A stretch of DNA of 64,000 nt from positions 15,353 through 79,352 of the forward strand of contig NZ_JMCC02000030.1 in NCBI RefSeq assembly GCF_000737335.2, read 5' to 3'. The notes under the pieces are model-generated. The model did no database searches. It saw only the letters and a program-made list of their open reading frames with translations, and was not told the origin of the DNA. Positions within the stretch are counted from its first letter, which is position 1; every line of letters begins with the position of its first letter. The stretch comes from Enhygromyxa salina. Its GTDB lineage: Bacteria; Myxococcota_A; Polyangia; Nannocystales; Nannocystaceae. Both the position numbers and the translations under genes were made by a program. This document shows, piece after piece, positions 18,345-27,524 of the stretch.

Positions 18345-20092
18345 ACACACGCACCCGCTTTCTTCTGGCATTTGGCGCGGCCGCGCTCGGGCTTGGCCTG
18401 GCCACCGCCGCTCCGCAACCAGCCAAGGCATTTTGTGGCTTCTATGTCGCAGGCGCCGACTCGCAGCTGTTCAACGGCGCGACCATGGTCGTGATGATGC
18501 GCGACGGCAAGCGCACGGTCCTGGCCATGCAAAACGAGTATCAAGGCCCGGTCAGCGACTTCGCGCTGGTCGTGCCGGTACCCGTCGTGCTCAGCGAGGA
18601 CAACGTCAAGACCCTGCCCAAGGCCGTGTTCGATCGGGTCGACAAGCTCTCGGCCCCGCGCCTGGTGGAATACTGGGAGCAAGATCCGTGCAACCCATGG
18701 GTCGAGACCAAGGGCAGGGGCGGCGGCCTTCCTCTTCCCGCGCCCACTGCAATGGCCGAAGAAGAGGATTCCGCGGACTACGGGGTCAAGATTGAGGCCC
18801 AATTCACCGTCGCGGAATACGAGATCGTGATCTTGTCGGCCTCGGACTCGACCGGCCTCGACTCGTGGCTGCGCGACAACGACTACCAGATCCCCGCGGG
18901 CGCCGAGCCCTTGCTGCGGCCCTATGTCCAAGATGGCATGAAGTTCTTCGTTGCCAAGGTTGACGCCAGCAAGGTCGAGTTTGCCCGCCGGCCCGACGGC
19001 AGCAAGCGGGCGATGCTCTCGCCGCTGCGCTTTCACTATGATAGTGACCAATTCGCGCTGCCGATCCGCCTGGGCTTGATCAACGCGCCGCCGGATGGCC
19101 AGAGCGGCGCCGGCGATCAGGCTGGCGCCCAAGATCTGCTGGTTCACGTCCTCGCTCGCGGCAAGCGCTATCAGGTCGCCAATTATCCCAATGTTCCGAT
19201 CCCGACCAACCTCGAGGTCAAGGACGCCGTCCGCGATCGCTTCGCGCACTTTTACGTGTCGCTGTTCGACCACACGTTGAAGCAGCATCCCAAGGCCGTG
19301 GTCACCGAGTACGCGTGGTCGGCCAGCACCTGTGACCCCTGCCCCGAGCCAGCCTTGACCCTCGCGGAGCTGGTCACGCTTGGCGCCGACGTGCTCCCAG
19401 CCTACGCCGGCAAGCTCGACGGCAAGCAGATCGACGCGGACCTCGAGTGGAGCGTGCCAAGCGAGTTCGTGCTGACCCGGCTCCACGCCCGCTACGATCA
19501 GAGCTCGCTCGGTGAGGATCTGGTGTTCGAGGAGGCGCCGGGGATCGCCGGGGGCCGTGAATTCATGCAGACCAACGGGCAGCTCGAGCGCGGCAGCCAG
19601 CCCTCGTCAGAGAACCAGTTTCAGGCCCGCTATATCATTCGCCATCCGTGGACCGGGGCGATCGCGTGCAATGATCCGCAGCCTGGGGTCTGGGGTGGGC
19701 CGCCCTCGAATCCGCACGCCAAGCCCCAACCCACGGTCGCGCGCGAGCTGACCACCGTCGATCGCCGGGCCTCGCTCGGGAGCTTCGTGACCAAGGACTC
19801 GCAGGCGCTGCTCGGTCTGACCGCGACCGAGATGCAGGGATCGTCCGGCTCGTGGGGCGAGCAGCTTGGCGTGCAGCCAGCAACCGACGCGCCGCCCCCC
19901 GAGCAAGCCACCCCGAACAAGAAGCCGCCCAGCCCCGCGGGTGAGGCCGCCACAAAAGATCAGCAGCAAGCGAGCAGCGGGGGGTGTCGTTGTGCGCTGG
20001 GCGAGACGCCCGCGGATGGGCTCGGCTCCATCGGCATCGGCCTGCTCACGCTCTTGACCCTCGCTGGCGTCCGCCGCCGCGACCCCAACTGA
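18341..20092 (+). CDS. DUF2330 protein with MYXO-CTERM tail, paralogue 3 of 4
   Basis: It begins in an ATGA overlap with the stop of paralogue 2, a classic coupled start. It has a signal peptide ending at AKAFCGFY and the conserved DUF2330 blocks. A paralogue-specific Gly/Asp/Gln insertion precedes the AQDLLVH block. A long Pro/Ala/Gln-rich linker leads to the MYXO-CTERM end (GGCRC, hydrophobic segment, VRRR). At 583 aa it is the longest of the four. Its position inside an uninterrupted four-gene array argues for one transcript. Confidence 0.9.
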   Translation: MNTRTRFLLAFGAAALGLGLATAAPQPAKAFCGFYVAGADSQLFNGATMVVMMRDGKRTVLAMQNEYQGPVSDFALVVPVPVVLSEDNVKTLPKAVFDRVDKLSAPRLVEYWEQDPCNPWVETKGRGGGLPLPAPTAMAEEEDSADYGVKIEAQFTVAEYEIVILSASDSTGLDSWLRDNDYQIPAGAEPLLRPYVQDGMKFFVAKVDASKVEFARRPDGSKRAMLSPLRFHYDSDQFALPIRLGLINAPPDGQSGAGDQAGAQDLLVHVLARGKRYQVANYPNVPIPTNLEVKDAVRDRFAHFYVSLFDHTLKQHPKAVVTEYAWSASTCDPCPEPALTLAELVTLGADVLPAYAGKLDGKQIDADLEWSVPSEFVLTRLHARYDQSSLGEDLVFEEAPGIAGGREFMQTNGQLERGSQPSSENQFQARYIIRHPWTGAIACNDPQPGVWGGPPSNPHAKPQPTVARELTTVDRRASLGSFVTKDSQALLGLTATEMQGSSGSWGEQLGVQPATDAPPPEQATPNKKPPSPAGEAATKDQQQASSGGCRCALGETPADGLGSIGIGLLTLLTLAGVRRRDPN

Positions 20093-20106
20093 CACGAAAG
20101 GCTCCC

Positions 20107-21774
20107 GTGACCATGACTCCACTCCAACACACCACTCCCCGCTGGCGAACCAGCCTTGGCTCGCTCGGCGTTTGCCTTTGCATCGGGGGGCTCGCCCTGC
20201 TCAGCGCCCCGCCCGAGGCCGAGGCCTTCTGCGGATTTTACGTCGCGGGCGCCGACACCCAGCTCTACAACAACGCGACCATGGTCGTCATGATGCGCGA
20301 CGGCACGCGCACCGTGTTGGCCATGCAGAACAACTACCAGGGCCCACCCGAGAACTTTGCGATGGTCGTGCCGGTCCCCGTCGTGCTTGGCGAGGACGAC
20401 GTCAAGACGCTCGAGCGCGAGGTCTTTGATCGCGTCGATCAGCTCGCGGCCCCACGCTTGGTGGAGTACTGGGAAGAGGATCCTTGCTACGAACCGCCGG
20501 TGTACAAACAACGCCGTGGGCTCAGCCGCAGCAAGAAGAGCATGGCCATGCCATCCATGGCCGAGGCTGAATCGCGGGACTACGGGGTCACGATCGAGGC
20601 CGAGTTCACCGTTGGCGAGTATGAGATCGTCGTGCTCGGGGCCAAGGACTCGACCGGCCTCGACGCGTGGTTGCACGACAACGGCTACAAGATCCCCGAG
20701 GGCGCGGCCCCGGTGCTCGAGCCTTATGTGCAGTCGGGCATGAAGTTCTTCGTCGCCAAGGTTGACGCCAACAAGGTCACCTTCAACGAGCAGGGCCAGG
20801 CCATGCTCTCGCCGCTGCGCTTTCACTACGACACGGATCAGTTCAGCCTGCCCGTGCGCCTGGGCCTGATCAACAGCAACGGTGATCAGGACCTGCTCGT
20901 GCACATCCTTGGCAAGCACAAGCGCTACGAGGTCGCCAACTACGAGAACGTCACGATCCCGACCAACCTCGACGTCAAGAACGAGACCCGCGATCACTTT
21001 GGCCAGTTCTATGCGTCATTGTTCGATCACACCCTGGCCCAAAACCCCAAGGCCGTGATCACCGAGTACGCGTGGGCCGCGTCGAGCTGCGATCCGTGCC
21101 CGGTGCCGGCCCTGAGCGGGCAAGAGCTGCGCGTGCTCGGGGCCGACGCGCTGCCGAGCATGAGCCAGTACTTTGACGACCAGGGCAACCTCATGGATGA
21201 GTGGGGCGTGGCTTCGGAGTTCACGCTCACCCGCCTGCACGCCCGCTACGACAAGGCCTCGCTCGGCGAAGATCTGGTGTTTCAAGAGGCGCCACCGATC
21301 GTCGGCGGCCGCGAATTCATGCAAGAGAACGGGGTGCTCGAGCGCAGCTCGCGACCGGCCGACTACGGCGAGGACAACTTTCAAGCTCGCTATGTCATTC
21401 GCCACTATTGGGACGGCCCGGTGGCTTGCGCCAATCCGCAGTTCGGTCGGTGGGGCGGCCCGCCAGCTGGCCACCAAGACCCAGGCGCCGGCATGCAGGT
21501 CGCCCGCGACCTCGCGTTCGTGCAGCGCGACGCCAAGCTCGACACCTTCGTGACCGCGGCGGCCCACACCGAGCTTGGGCTCGACGGTGAGGTCGAGGCG
21601 GCCAAGATCCCGCACGCGGCCAAGCGCGAGCAGGCCGCGACACACACCGGTGGATCCAACGAGGGCGGCTGCGCGCACTGCTCGACGACCGAGGACAATC
21701 GCTGGGGTGCCGGCGCGTTCGGGGTGTTTGGGCTGCTGGGCTTGGCTGGCTTGATCCGCCGAAGGCGCCGCTGA
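20107..21774 (+). CDS. DUF2330 protein with MYXO-CTERM tail, paralogue 4 of 4
   Basis: GAAAGG at 20096-20101 supports the GTG at 20107 (5-base spacing); the ATG at 20113 is the alternative. The frame upstream to 19984 overlaps paralogue 3 and is not used. It has a signal peptide ending at AEAFCGFY, the DUF2330 core with all the shared Cys positions, and a C-terminal GGCAHC motif, hydrophobic segment and RRRRR stretch. It is followed after 7 bp by the pentaheme lipoprotein gene, so the array and the cytochrome are very probably one operon. Confidence 0.9.
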   Translation: MTMTPLQHTTPRWRTSLGSLGVCLCIGGLALLSAPPEAEAFCGFYVAGADTQLYNNATMVVMMRDGTRTVLAMQNNYQGPPENFAMVVPVPVVLGEDDVKTLEREVFDRVDQLAAPRLVEYWEEDPCYEPPVYKQRRGLSRSKKSMAMPSMAEAESRDYGVTIEAEFTVGEYEIVVLGAKDSTGLDAWLHDNGYKIPEGAAPVLEPYVQSGMKFFVAKVDANKVTFNEQGQAMLSPLRFHYDTDQFSLPVRLGLINSNGDQDLLVHILGKHKRYEVANYENVTIPTNLDVKNETRDHFGQFYASLFDHTLAQNPKAVITEYAWAASSCDPCPVPALSGQELRVLGADALPSMSQYFDDQGNLMDEWGVASEFTLTRLHARYDKASLGEDLVFQEAPPIVGGREFMQENGVLERSSRPADYGEDNFQARYVIRHYWDGPVACANPQFGRWGGPPAGHQDPGAGMQVARDLAFVQRDAKLDTFVTAAAHTELGLDGEVEAAKIPHAAKREQAATHTGGSNEGGCAHCSTTEDNRWGAGAFGVFGLLGLAGLIRRRRR

Positions 21775-21781
21775 GGTCAAG

Positions 21782-24013
21782 ATGACGGGTGTTCAACGGT
21801 TCACGTGGGTGCCGCTGATCAGCGCGGCGGCTGGGCTCGTGCTTGCGATCGCTTGCCACCAGGCGCCGATCGAGGAGCCGCGTGATCGGCCGGACCCCGT
21901 CCAACCTTCCCCCCCCACTGCTGGCGATCCGGTGGTGCTGGATTCCGACCGGCCGATCGCCACACCCTTCGTCCACGCCGCGCCAACTCCATTCGCGCCC
22001 TCGCTGACGGCGATCGCCGCCGGAGATCACCCACCCACCGGCGCGCAGGTGGCCGACTACGACAACTGCGCGAGCTGTCACGAGGAGATCGCCGCGCAGT
22101 GGCGGATCAGCGCGCACTCGTTCGCCAGCTTCAACAACCCGATCTATCGGGTCTCGATCGATCGCTTCCGCGAGCAAGATCAAGGGTTCACACGCAGCCG
22201 GTTTTGCGCCGGCTGTCACGATCCTGCGCTGCTCGTCGACGGCGACATGGACGCGGAGATCCCCGCGGACGAGCCGCGCGCGCACGTGGGGGTTGGCTGC
22301 GTCAGCTGTCATGGCGTCGCCGCGTCCACGCCCGACGGCAACGGCAGCTACACGCTGTCGTCCCAGCAGATCCCCATTCCCGAGCTCGACGACGCGGCCA
22401 GCATCGAGCGGCACCGCAGCGCGATGGGTCCGGCTCGCCAGCAGTGTAGCGCCTGCCACCGGGCGTTCATCGGGGTCGAGACCGGGCATCCGCACCACCT
22501 TGGCGGCACCGATGAGCCGGGCCCGTGGCAAGACTCGAGCTACGCGGGCAACAAGCTGCGCCTCGATACCCCCGTACAAGAGAAAGACTGCGCCGACTGC
22601 CACATGCCGCGCGAGACCGTCGTCAACGCCACCGATCCGGCGATCGACGAGCACGGGCAGCTGCGATCCCACCGCTTCTTGGGCGGTCACACCTACTTGG
22701 CCGCGATGCGTGGGGACGCGCAGACGCTCGCGCGGATCCAGGCGTTCTTGCGGGGCGTGGCGAGCATCGACATCGCCGCGATCGAGCTTGGCGGGAGCCG
22801 TCACTTGCTTGGCCACGGTGCGGATCCCGAGGCGCTCGGCGACGCTGGCGGGCGCATGGTCGTGGATCTCGTGGTCCGCAACCTCGCGGTTGGGCACCGG
22901 TTTCCAGGTGGGACGCGCGACGCCCAGGACACCTGGATCGCCCTGCAGGTGCTCGACGCGGTCGGCAACGTGATCGCCAGCCTCGACGAGACCCACGGCG
23001 AGGTTCACCGCCTGCGCACGGGCGTCGTCGACGAGCACGGCAAGCTCGTCGACGCCCGCGAGGTCGAGCGCCTGCGCGCTGTCGCGTTTGATCATACCGT
23101 GGGCCCGCGCGACGCGGTGGTCGTGCGCTACGCCGTTGCGCTCCCGCCCGGCGCCGTCGGCCCGCTCCGGGTCGAGGCCCAGCTGCTGCACCGCAGCCGC
23201 ACCCTCGAGCTCGCAGAGCAGACCTGCAAGCAGTCGCAGACCAAGCAGGCGCGGGCGTACTTGCGTGCAACAACGAGGCTGATCGGTCAGACCTTGGATC
23301 CCTGCGTGGAGCTGCCGGTCACCGAGGTGTCTCGCGCGCAGCTGAGCTTGTCCGGCGGTACGCAGCCGCAGGGCCGGCCGGATCACGAGCGGCTGTGGGA
23401 GCTGGGCATGGCGCTCTACCATCAAGTGCAAGAGCGACTGCCCGAGGCCCGCGAGGCGCTCGCCGCCGCCGAGGCTGCGCTCGCGCGAGCGGGCCTGCCC
23501 ACGGCCGAGCGCGACGACGCTGAGGCCAGGATCCTCGCCGCGCTCGGGGCTGTCGCGGTCCGGCAGGGTCGAGTCGACGAGGCGCTGGCGCTCGCGGATC
23601 GCGTCGCCACGCTCAAACCCGAGCACCCGTATCCGCACTTGCTGCGGGGCCGCGCGCTGGCGCAGGTCTGGCGGTGGGAGCAGGCCGTGCCGCACCTCGA
23701 GCGCGCGCTCGCGGCCAGCCCCGGTTCACCAAAATTGGCGGCTGAGCTCGCGACCGCGTGCGGCAGCGCGGGCATGCATCGCCGCGCGCTCGAGGTCGCT
23801 TCGGCGGCGTTGCTGCTGCGGCCCCGCGACGCGGCGTTGCTGCGCACGCAGGGGTTGGCGCTGCAGGCCCTGAAGGATCCCCGCGCGCAGGCGGCCATGG
23901 ATGCGTATTTCATGCACCGCGAGCCCGATGATCAGCCGCACCTCGCCGCCAAGTGCGGCGAGCTGGACCCTGCCTGCGCACGCGAGCGCGTGCCGGTTCA
24001 CGTCCACGAGTGA
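21782..24013 (+). CDS. Pentaheme cytochrome c lipoprotein with C-terminal TPR region
   Basis: The lipoprotein signal ends in LAIAC (cysteine 25), followed by a Pro-rich linker. Five CxxCH heme-binding motifs lie at residues 96-100, 142-146, 173-177, 222-226 and 270-274. With the spaced His residues this resembles the cytochrome c554 / multiheme family. A beta-rich middle region follows, then a TPR-like helical region from about residue 520 to the end. It is predicted to sit on the periplasmic or outer side of a membrane and carry electrons, with the TPR part docking partners. The 7-bp distance from the DUF2330 array suggests they work together. Confidence 0.88.
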   Translation: MTGVQRFTWVPLISAAAGLVLAIACHQAPIEEPRDRPDPVQPSPPTAGDPVVLDSDRPIATPFVHAAPTPFAPSLTAIAAGDHPPTGAQVADYDNCASCHEEIAAQWRISAHSFASFNNPIYRVSIDRFREQDQGFTRSRFCAGCHDPALLVDGDMDAEIPADEPRAHVGVGCVSCHGVAASTPDGNGSYTLSSQQIPIPELDDAASIERHRSAMGPARQQCSACHRAFIGVETGHPHHLGGTDEPGPWQDSSYAGNKLRLDTPVQEKDCADCHMPRETVVNATDPAIDEHGQLRSHRFLGGHTYLAAMRGDAQTLARIQAFLRGVASIDIAAIELGGSRHLLGHGADPEALGDAGGRMVVDLVVRNLAVGHRFPGGTRDAQDTWIALQVLDAVGNVIASLDETHGEVHRLRTGVVDEHGKLVDAREVERLRAVAFDHTVGPRDAVVVRYAVALPPGAVGPLRVEAQLLHRSRTLELAEQTCKQSQTKQARAYLRATTRLIGQTLDPCVELPVTEVSRAQLSLSGGTQPQGRPDHERLWELGMALYHQVQERLPEAREALAAAEAALARAGLPTAERDDAEARILAALGAVAVRQGRVDEALALADRVATLKPEHPYPHLLRGRALAQVWRWEQAVPHLERALAASPGSPKLAAELATACGSAGMHRRALEVASAALLLRPRDAALLRTQGLALQALKDPRAQAAMDAYFMHREPDDQPHLAAKCGELDPACARERVPVHVHE

Positions 24014-24116
24014 GCGGCCACTTGCCCGGCCTCCAGATGAGGCATGCGTCGATCAGGGCTTCGCGGGTCGCGTCTGCGCGAGCTTTGGGTCGGAAGGTAG
24101 CGAACCGGCAGGCGAA

Positions 24117-24728
24117 TCAGGCCCGCCCGCGACCGCGGAGCGTGACGCCCAGCGCAAACAACCCCAGCAAGCCAACGCCACACAGCTTCAGCGCCCACTT
24201 GCGATGGACGACAGCCGGGTCCCCCGCGGGCTTGGCCAGGTACGGCAGCGGGTCTTGCGAGCCGTCGGCAGAGAACACATCGAGCAACACCAAGTAGAAC
24301 TGGCCGGTGTCGCGGGCTTGAACTGACGCGACGGCGGCGTTGACCAGCTCGCGCTCGACTTCGGTGGGTGGATCCGAAGCCGGCGCCCAGGCGACCTGAA
24401 TGGCAAAGCTGTGGCTGAGCGGCTCGTCGGCGACGGCCAGCTCGCGCGGCGCGAGCACGAGGATCACCCGGGCTTGCTCACCACGCATGAGCCACCACTT
24501 GATCCGGTCAACCTCGATCTGCGGGCCGAGCCAGCCGAGCGAGTCCGGGGTCTTGTCGAACACGGGACCGAGCAGCTCGCGCGCGGCGTCTTCACGACCT
24601 GGTGGGATCACGCGCTCGGGTTGGTTGTCTGCTGAAGCCTGACTCGCCGGCGCCGCGTGGGCGAGGCACGGCGGGCCCGCCAGCGCGAGCGCGAGCAGCC
24701 AGAGCTTCGCCGGGCGTGCTTCGACCAT
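24117..24728 (-). CDS. Hypothetical membrane protein, last gene of the glycerolipid-type operon
   Basis: An N-terminal signal peptide (cleavage near AHAAP), a periplasmic domain of about 140 residues, and a C-terminal transmembrane helix followed by a basic end (RGRGRA) give a simple anchored periplasmic protein. No family is recognised. It starts 3 bp after the stop of the GpsA-like gene and is the third gene of a tight minus-strand operon, so it probably acts in membrane-lipid handling or simply shares regulation. It converges on the pentaheme gene. Confidence 0.7.
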   Translation of the reverse strand: MVEARPAKLWLLALALAGPPCLAHAAPASQASADNQPERVIPPGREDAARELLGPVFDKTPDSLGWLGPQIEVDRIKWWLMRGEQARVILVLAPRELAVADEPLSHSFAIQVAWAPASDPPTEVERELVNAAVASVQARDTGQFYLVLLDVFSADGSQDPLPYLAKPAGDPAVVHRKWALKLCGVGLLGLFALGVTLRGRGRA

Positions 24729-24731
24729 TGG

Positions 24732-25703
24732 CTACTCGCTGCCGACGTCGCGCCCCATCAGCGAGCGCACCGCCTGCGACGCGCTCAGCTCGCCACCGAC
24801 CATCTTCGAGATCACGTCGGCGAGCGGCGTCTTCAGCTTGCGTCGGGTGCCGAAGGTCGAGACCCGCCGGGCGACCTCGATGCCTTCAATGTTGCCGCCA
24901 GCGCGCAGCAGGGCCGCCTTGGGCGTGGCCCCCTCGGCCAGCGCGCGACCCAGCTCGAGCTCGGGCCGATCGCTGCCCGCCACCGCCGCCAGCAGATCCC
25001 CAAAGCAAGCCAGCCCGCTGAAGGTGTCCGACCGAGCCCCGAGCGCGGTGCCGATCCGGCTGACCTCTGCGACCCCGCGCGTGGTCACGGCGGCGATCGT
25101 CGCCGGACCAAACCCGATCCGCTGCGCGAAGCCAATTGTGAACAGCAGCAGGCCCGTGAGCGCGGCCGCGAGCTCGACCCCGCGCAGATCGTTGGTGTCG
25201 TAGATCCGCAGGGTTGGCCCGCCAAGCGCCCCGCGTACGGCCTCTACAACCTCGGGGAACTCGCTGCCCACGACCCCCGCGCCCGGCGAAGCGTTGGTCA
25301 GCACGTCGACGCTGATCGGCCCCGCGAGCGAGCCGACGCGTCGGCAAGGCGTGACCGTGCGCAGCAGGTGGCTCATGGTCCGCAGCTCGTCGTCGAGCAA
25401 CCCACGGCTGACGTGGACCAGCAGGTGGCGACCATCGAGGTGGCGGCCGGCGTCGCGCAGGGCTGCTTCGGCGTAGCGCGAGGGCACGGCCATGAAGATC
25501 AGCTCGACGTCCGTGAGCGCGGCGAGGTCCTGGGTCACGCGGACGTTGTCGAGCTGCAAGCCAGGGTCGCGCCGGCTGACGAGCACCACATCACCGGTCC
25601 GGGCCGCCGCCTTGGTCAGCGCGAGCCCAAACGGCCCCCCGCCAAGCACGGCGACCAAGGGGCGCGGACCGTCTGCCGCAGGAAGATCTTCGACCTCGGA
25701 CAT
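24732..25703 (-). CDS. NAD(P)-dependent glycerol-3-phosphate dehydrogenase (GpsA)-like protein lacking the usual lysines
   Basis: A Rossmann nucleotide motif GGGPFG (21-26) and the family blocks SRGLL, LAGP, GVEL, TTRGVAEVSR and DTFSGLACFGDLL align along the whole length with GpsA (324 vs about 330-340 aa). However, the lysine of the family's TKG motif is Arg100, and that of the A(L/V)KN motif is Thr183. Both are normally catalytic, so reduction of dihydroxyacetone phosphate is doubtful. It may use another substrate or be regulatory. The ATG overlaps the upstream stop in TGATG, indicating coupling to the acyltransferase. Confidence 0.8.
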   Translation of the reverse strand: MSEVEDLPAADGPRPLVAVLGGGPFGLALTKAAARTGDVVLVSRRDPGLQLDNVRVTQDLAALTDVELIFMAVPSRYAEAALRDAGRHLDGRHLLVHVSRGLLDDELRTMSHLLRTVTPCRRVGSLAGPISVDVLTNASPGAGVVGSEFPEVVEAVRGALGGPTLRIYDTNDLRGVELAAALTGLLLFTIGFAQRIGFGPATIAAVTTRGVAEVSRIGTALGARSDTFSGLACFGDLLAAVAGSDRPELELGRALAEGATPKAALLRAGGNIEGIEVARRVSTFGTRRKLKTPLADVISKMVGGELSASQAVRSLMGRDVGSE

Positions 25704-27442
25704 CACTGCCCTCCCGCGAGCGCTGCGATCTCGATCGCGGCCCGCTCGTCGCCCTCGCCAGCGATCCGTTCGGCGAAGGGCACCAGACGGTTTTGGTAGT
25801 AGAGCAGCAGCGCGGGATCTTCGATCACGATCTGTCCATCGGCGACGCGCGCCATCGTACGGGTGTGGTAGCCGTCCCAGGCCTCGAGCGCGCGCTCGAG
25901 CGAGCGCTCGGCGCTGTCGGTCTCCAGGTAGGAATTGAGGTGGACCTCACCCTGCTCTTGCAGCGCGCGCAGGCGGCCCAGGGTCTCGCGGTAGCAGGTC
26001 ACATACTCCGCGTGGTCCCAGGTGATCTCGCCGCGACGGCGCACGCGACCGAACAAGTCCACGCCCGGGGTCTCGCGCACGAGCTTGCGGAACAGCACGT
26101 GGGCGACCAGCTGCGTGGTCATGATCACCGTCTCGCGCCGGTAGTGCTCGACCAGCTCGCGGCCAAGGTCGCGGGTGTAGGCGGCGTCGCGGGCCGGGTC
26201 GAGCACGGGCTCACCGCGGTGGGTCACGTAGCTGACCGGATCAATCACGCGCCCGTCGGGGGCGAGCGAGCGGCCCTGCGCGTCGACGCGGTTGCCAAAG
26301 GGATCGATCGCCGGCCCATAGCGAAGCACACACGCGGCCCCGTAGCTGGTCAGGCGGCGGAAGAACGCGAGCCAGCGATCCAGCTGCGAGAACTCGTCGT
26401 CCTCGATGATGTAGCGGGCCTGGCCCTTCTCTTTGAGATAGTCCTCGACCAGGCTCTCGGCCTCGAGCACCAGCGCGTAGTTGATCGTGACGGGCACGAA
26501 GAAGATCGGCCGGGGCGCCTCGCCGCGGCTCTTGGCCCGGATCGCGTTGCGGGCGTAGGCCTCGACCGCGGTCCCGGCCAGGCCCAGCTTGAGCCGGCCC
26601 TCGAGCATGCCCGAGCGGCTGCGGGTGCCACCGGGGAAGAACAGCGAGTGGTAGCCGCGCTCGATCATCACGCACGAGTAGGTCTTGAGCACCTGCTTGT
26701 AGATCTGCGACTTGATGCGCCGATCGATCCGGTAGGCCCCCAGGTTGTGCATGAAGAACGAGATGATCGGGTTGGTGAACAGGTTCTTGCCCGCGCCGTA
26801 CACGACCGGCGGCAGGTTCTCGCGGGCCAGGCTCTCGCCGATCGCCAGCGAGTCCAGGTTGGACGAGTGGGTTGGGACCACGATCACCGTGCCGATCTGC
26901 GCCAGCGCGTGCATCTCGTCGAGGTGCCCGGTCAGGCTGACCAGGCGCTCGGCCCCCAGCTTGCGCACGCTCGCCGCGTCGACCATGAGCTGCTTGGGGT
27001 TCATCACGCCCGCGATCAGGCCGGGGATCACCTTCTGCGCGAAGCTGTACACCCGCGGATCGAAGTTGCCCGCCACGTCGCGGGCCATTGGCTCGACGAT
27101 CTGGCGCAACACCTCGTGGCGCTCGGTCTCGGTCATGCGCGCGAGCTTGCGGACCACCGTGCGCCAGAACCCCAGCCACTCCCGCGCTTCGTCGTCCTTC
27201 TGCTTCTCGAGCCGCTCGATCTCCCGGTGCGCGCTGTCGTTGATCAGGAACTCCAGGCGCGGGCCAAGACACTGCGCGACCACCCGCGCGGACACCTCGT
27301 TGACGACCGAGTCGCGCTCGTCGTTGAACGAGAACACCCGCGGGTCGGTGGCCGAGCGGCGGCTGGCGAACCACTGCGGCAGCCGGATCGGCTTGGTCAG
27401 GAGGTCGCGGATCCGCGAGCTCTTCGGGGCCGGTTGAGACAT
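25703..27442 (-). CDS. Glycerol-3-phosphate acyltransferase (PlsB/PlsC-type)
   Basis: The ATG at 27442 is the most natural start; the frame continues to 27490. The acyltransferase domain has the H-x4-D catalytic motif (THSSNLD, His192-Asp197), a GAGKNLF block, and the FFPGGTRSRSG substrate motif (268-278). At 579 aa it is shorter than E. coli PlsB but much longer than PlsC, with long flanking helical regions. It should transfer an acyl group to glycerol-3-phosphate or lysophosphatidate at the cytoplasmic membrane. It heads an operon with the GpsA-like gene (TGATG overlap) and a membrane protein. The family E in the FPEG motif is Gly here, a tolerated but unusual change. Confidence 0.82.
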   Translation of the reverse strand: MSQPAPKSSRIRDLLTKPIRLPQWFASRRSATDPRVFSFNDERDSVVNEVSARVVAQCLGPRLEFLINDSAHREIERLEKQKDDEAREWLGFWRTVVRKLARMTETERHEVLRQIVEPMARDVAGNFDPRVYSFAQKVIPGLIAGVMNPKQLMVDAASVRKLGAERLVSLTGHLDEMHALAQIGTVIVVPTHSSNLDSLAIGESLARENLPPVVYGAGKNLFTNPIISFFMHNLGAYRIDRRIKSQIYKQVLKTYSCVMIERGYHSLFFPGGTRSRSGMLEGRLKLGLAGTAVEAYARNAIRAKSRGEAPRPIFFVPVTINYALVLEAESLVEDYLKEKGQARYIIEDDEFSQLDRWLAFFRRLTSYGAACVLRYGPAIDPFGNRVDAQGRSLAPDGRVIDPVSYVTHRGEPVLDPARDAAYTRDLGRELVEHYRRETVIMTTQLVAHVLFRKLVRETPGVDLFGRVRRRGEITWDHAEYVTCYRETLGRLRALQEQGEVHLNSYLETDSAERSLERALEAWDGYHTRTMARVADGQIVIEDPALLLYYQNRLVPFAERIAGEGDERAAIEIAALAGGQ

Positions 27443-27524
27443 CACCTGGAGCATACCCCGCGGCGGGCAGTTCGAAACCTGGGCGCGCATCGACTCGCCG
27501 CGGCGGTGAGGTTAGGCTGGCACG

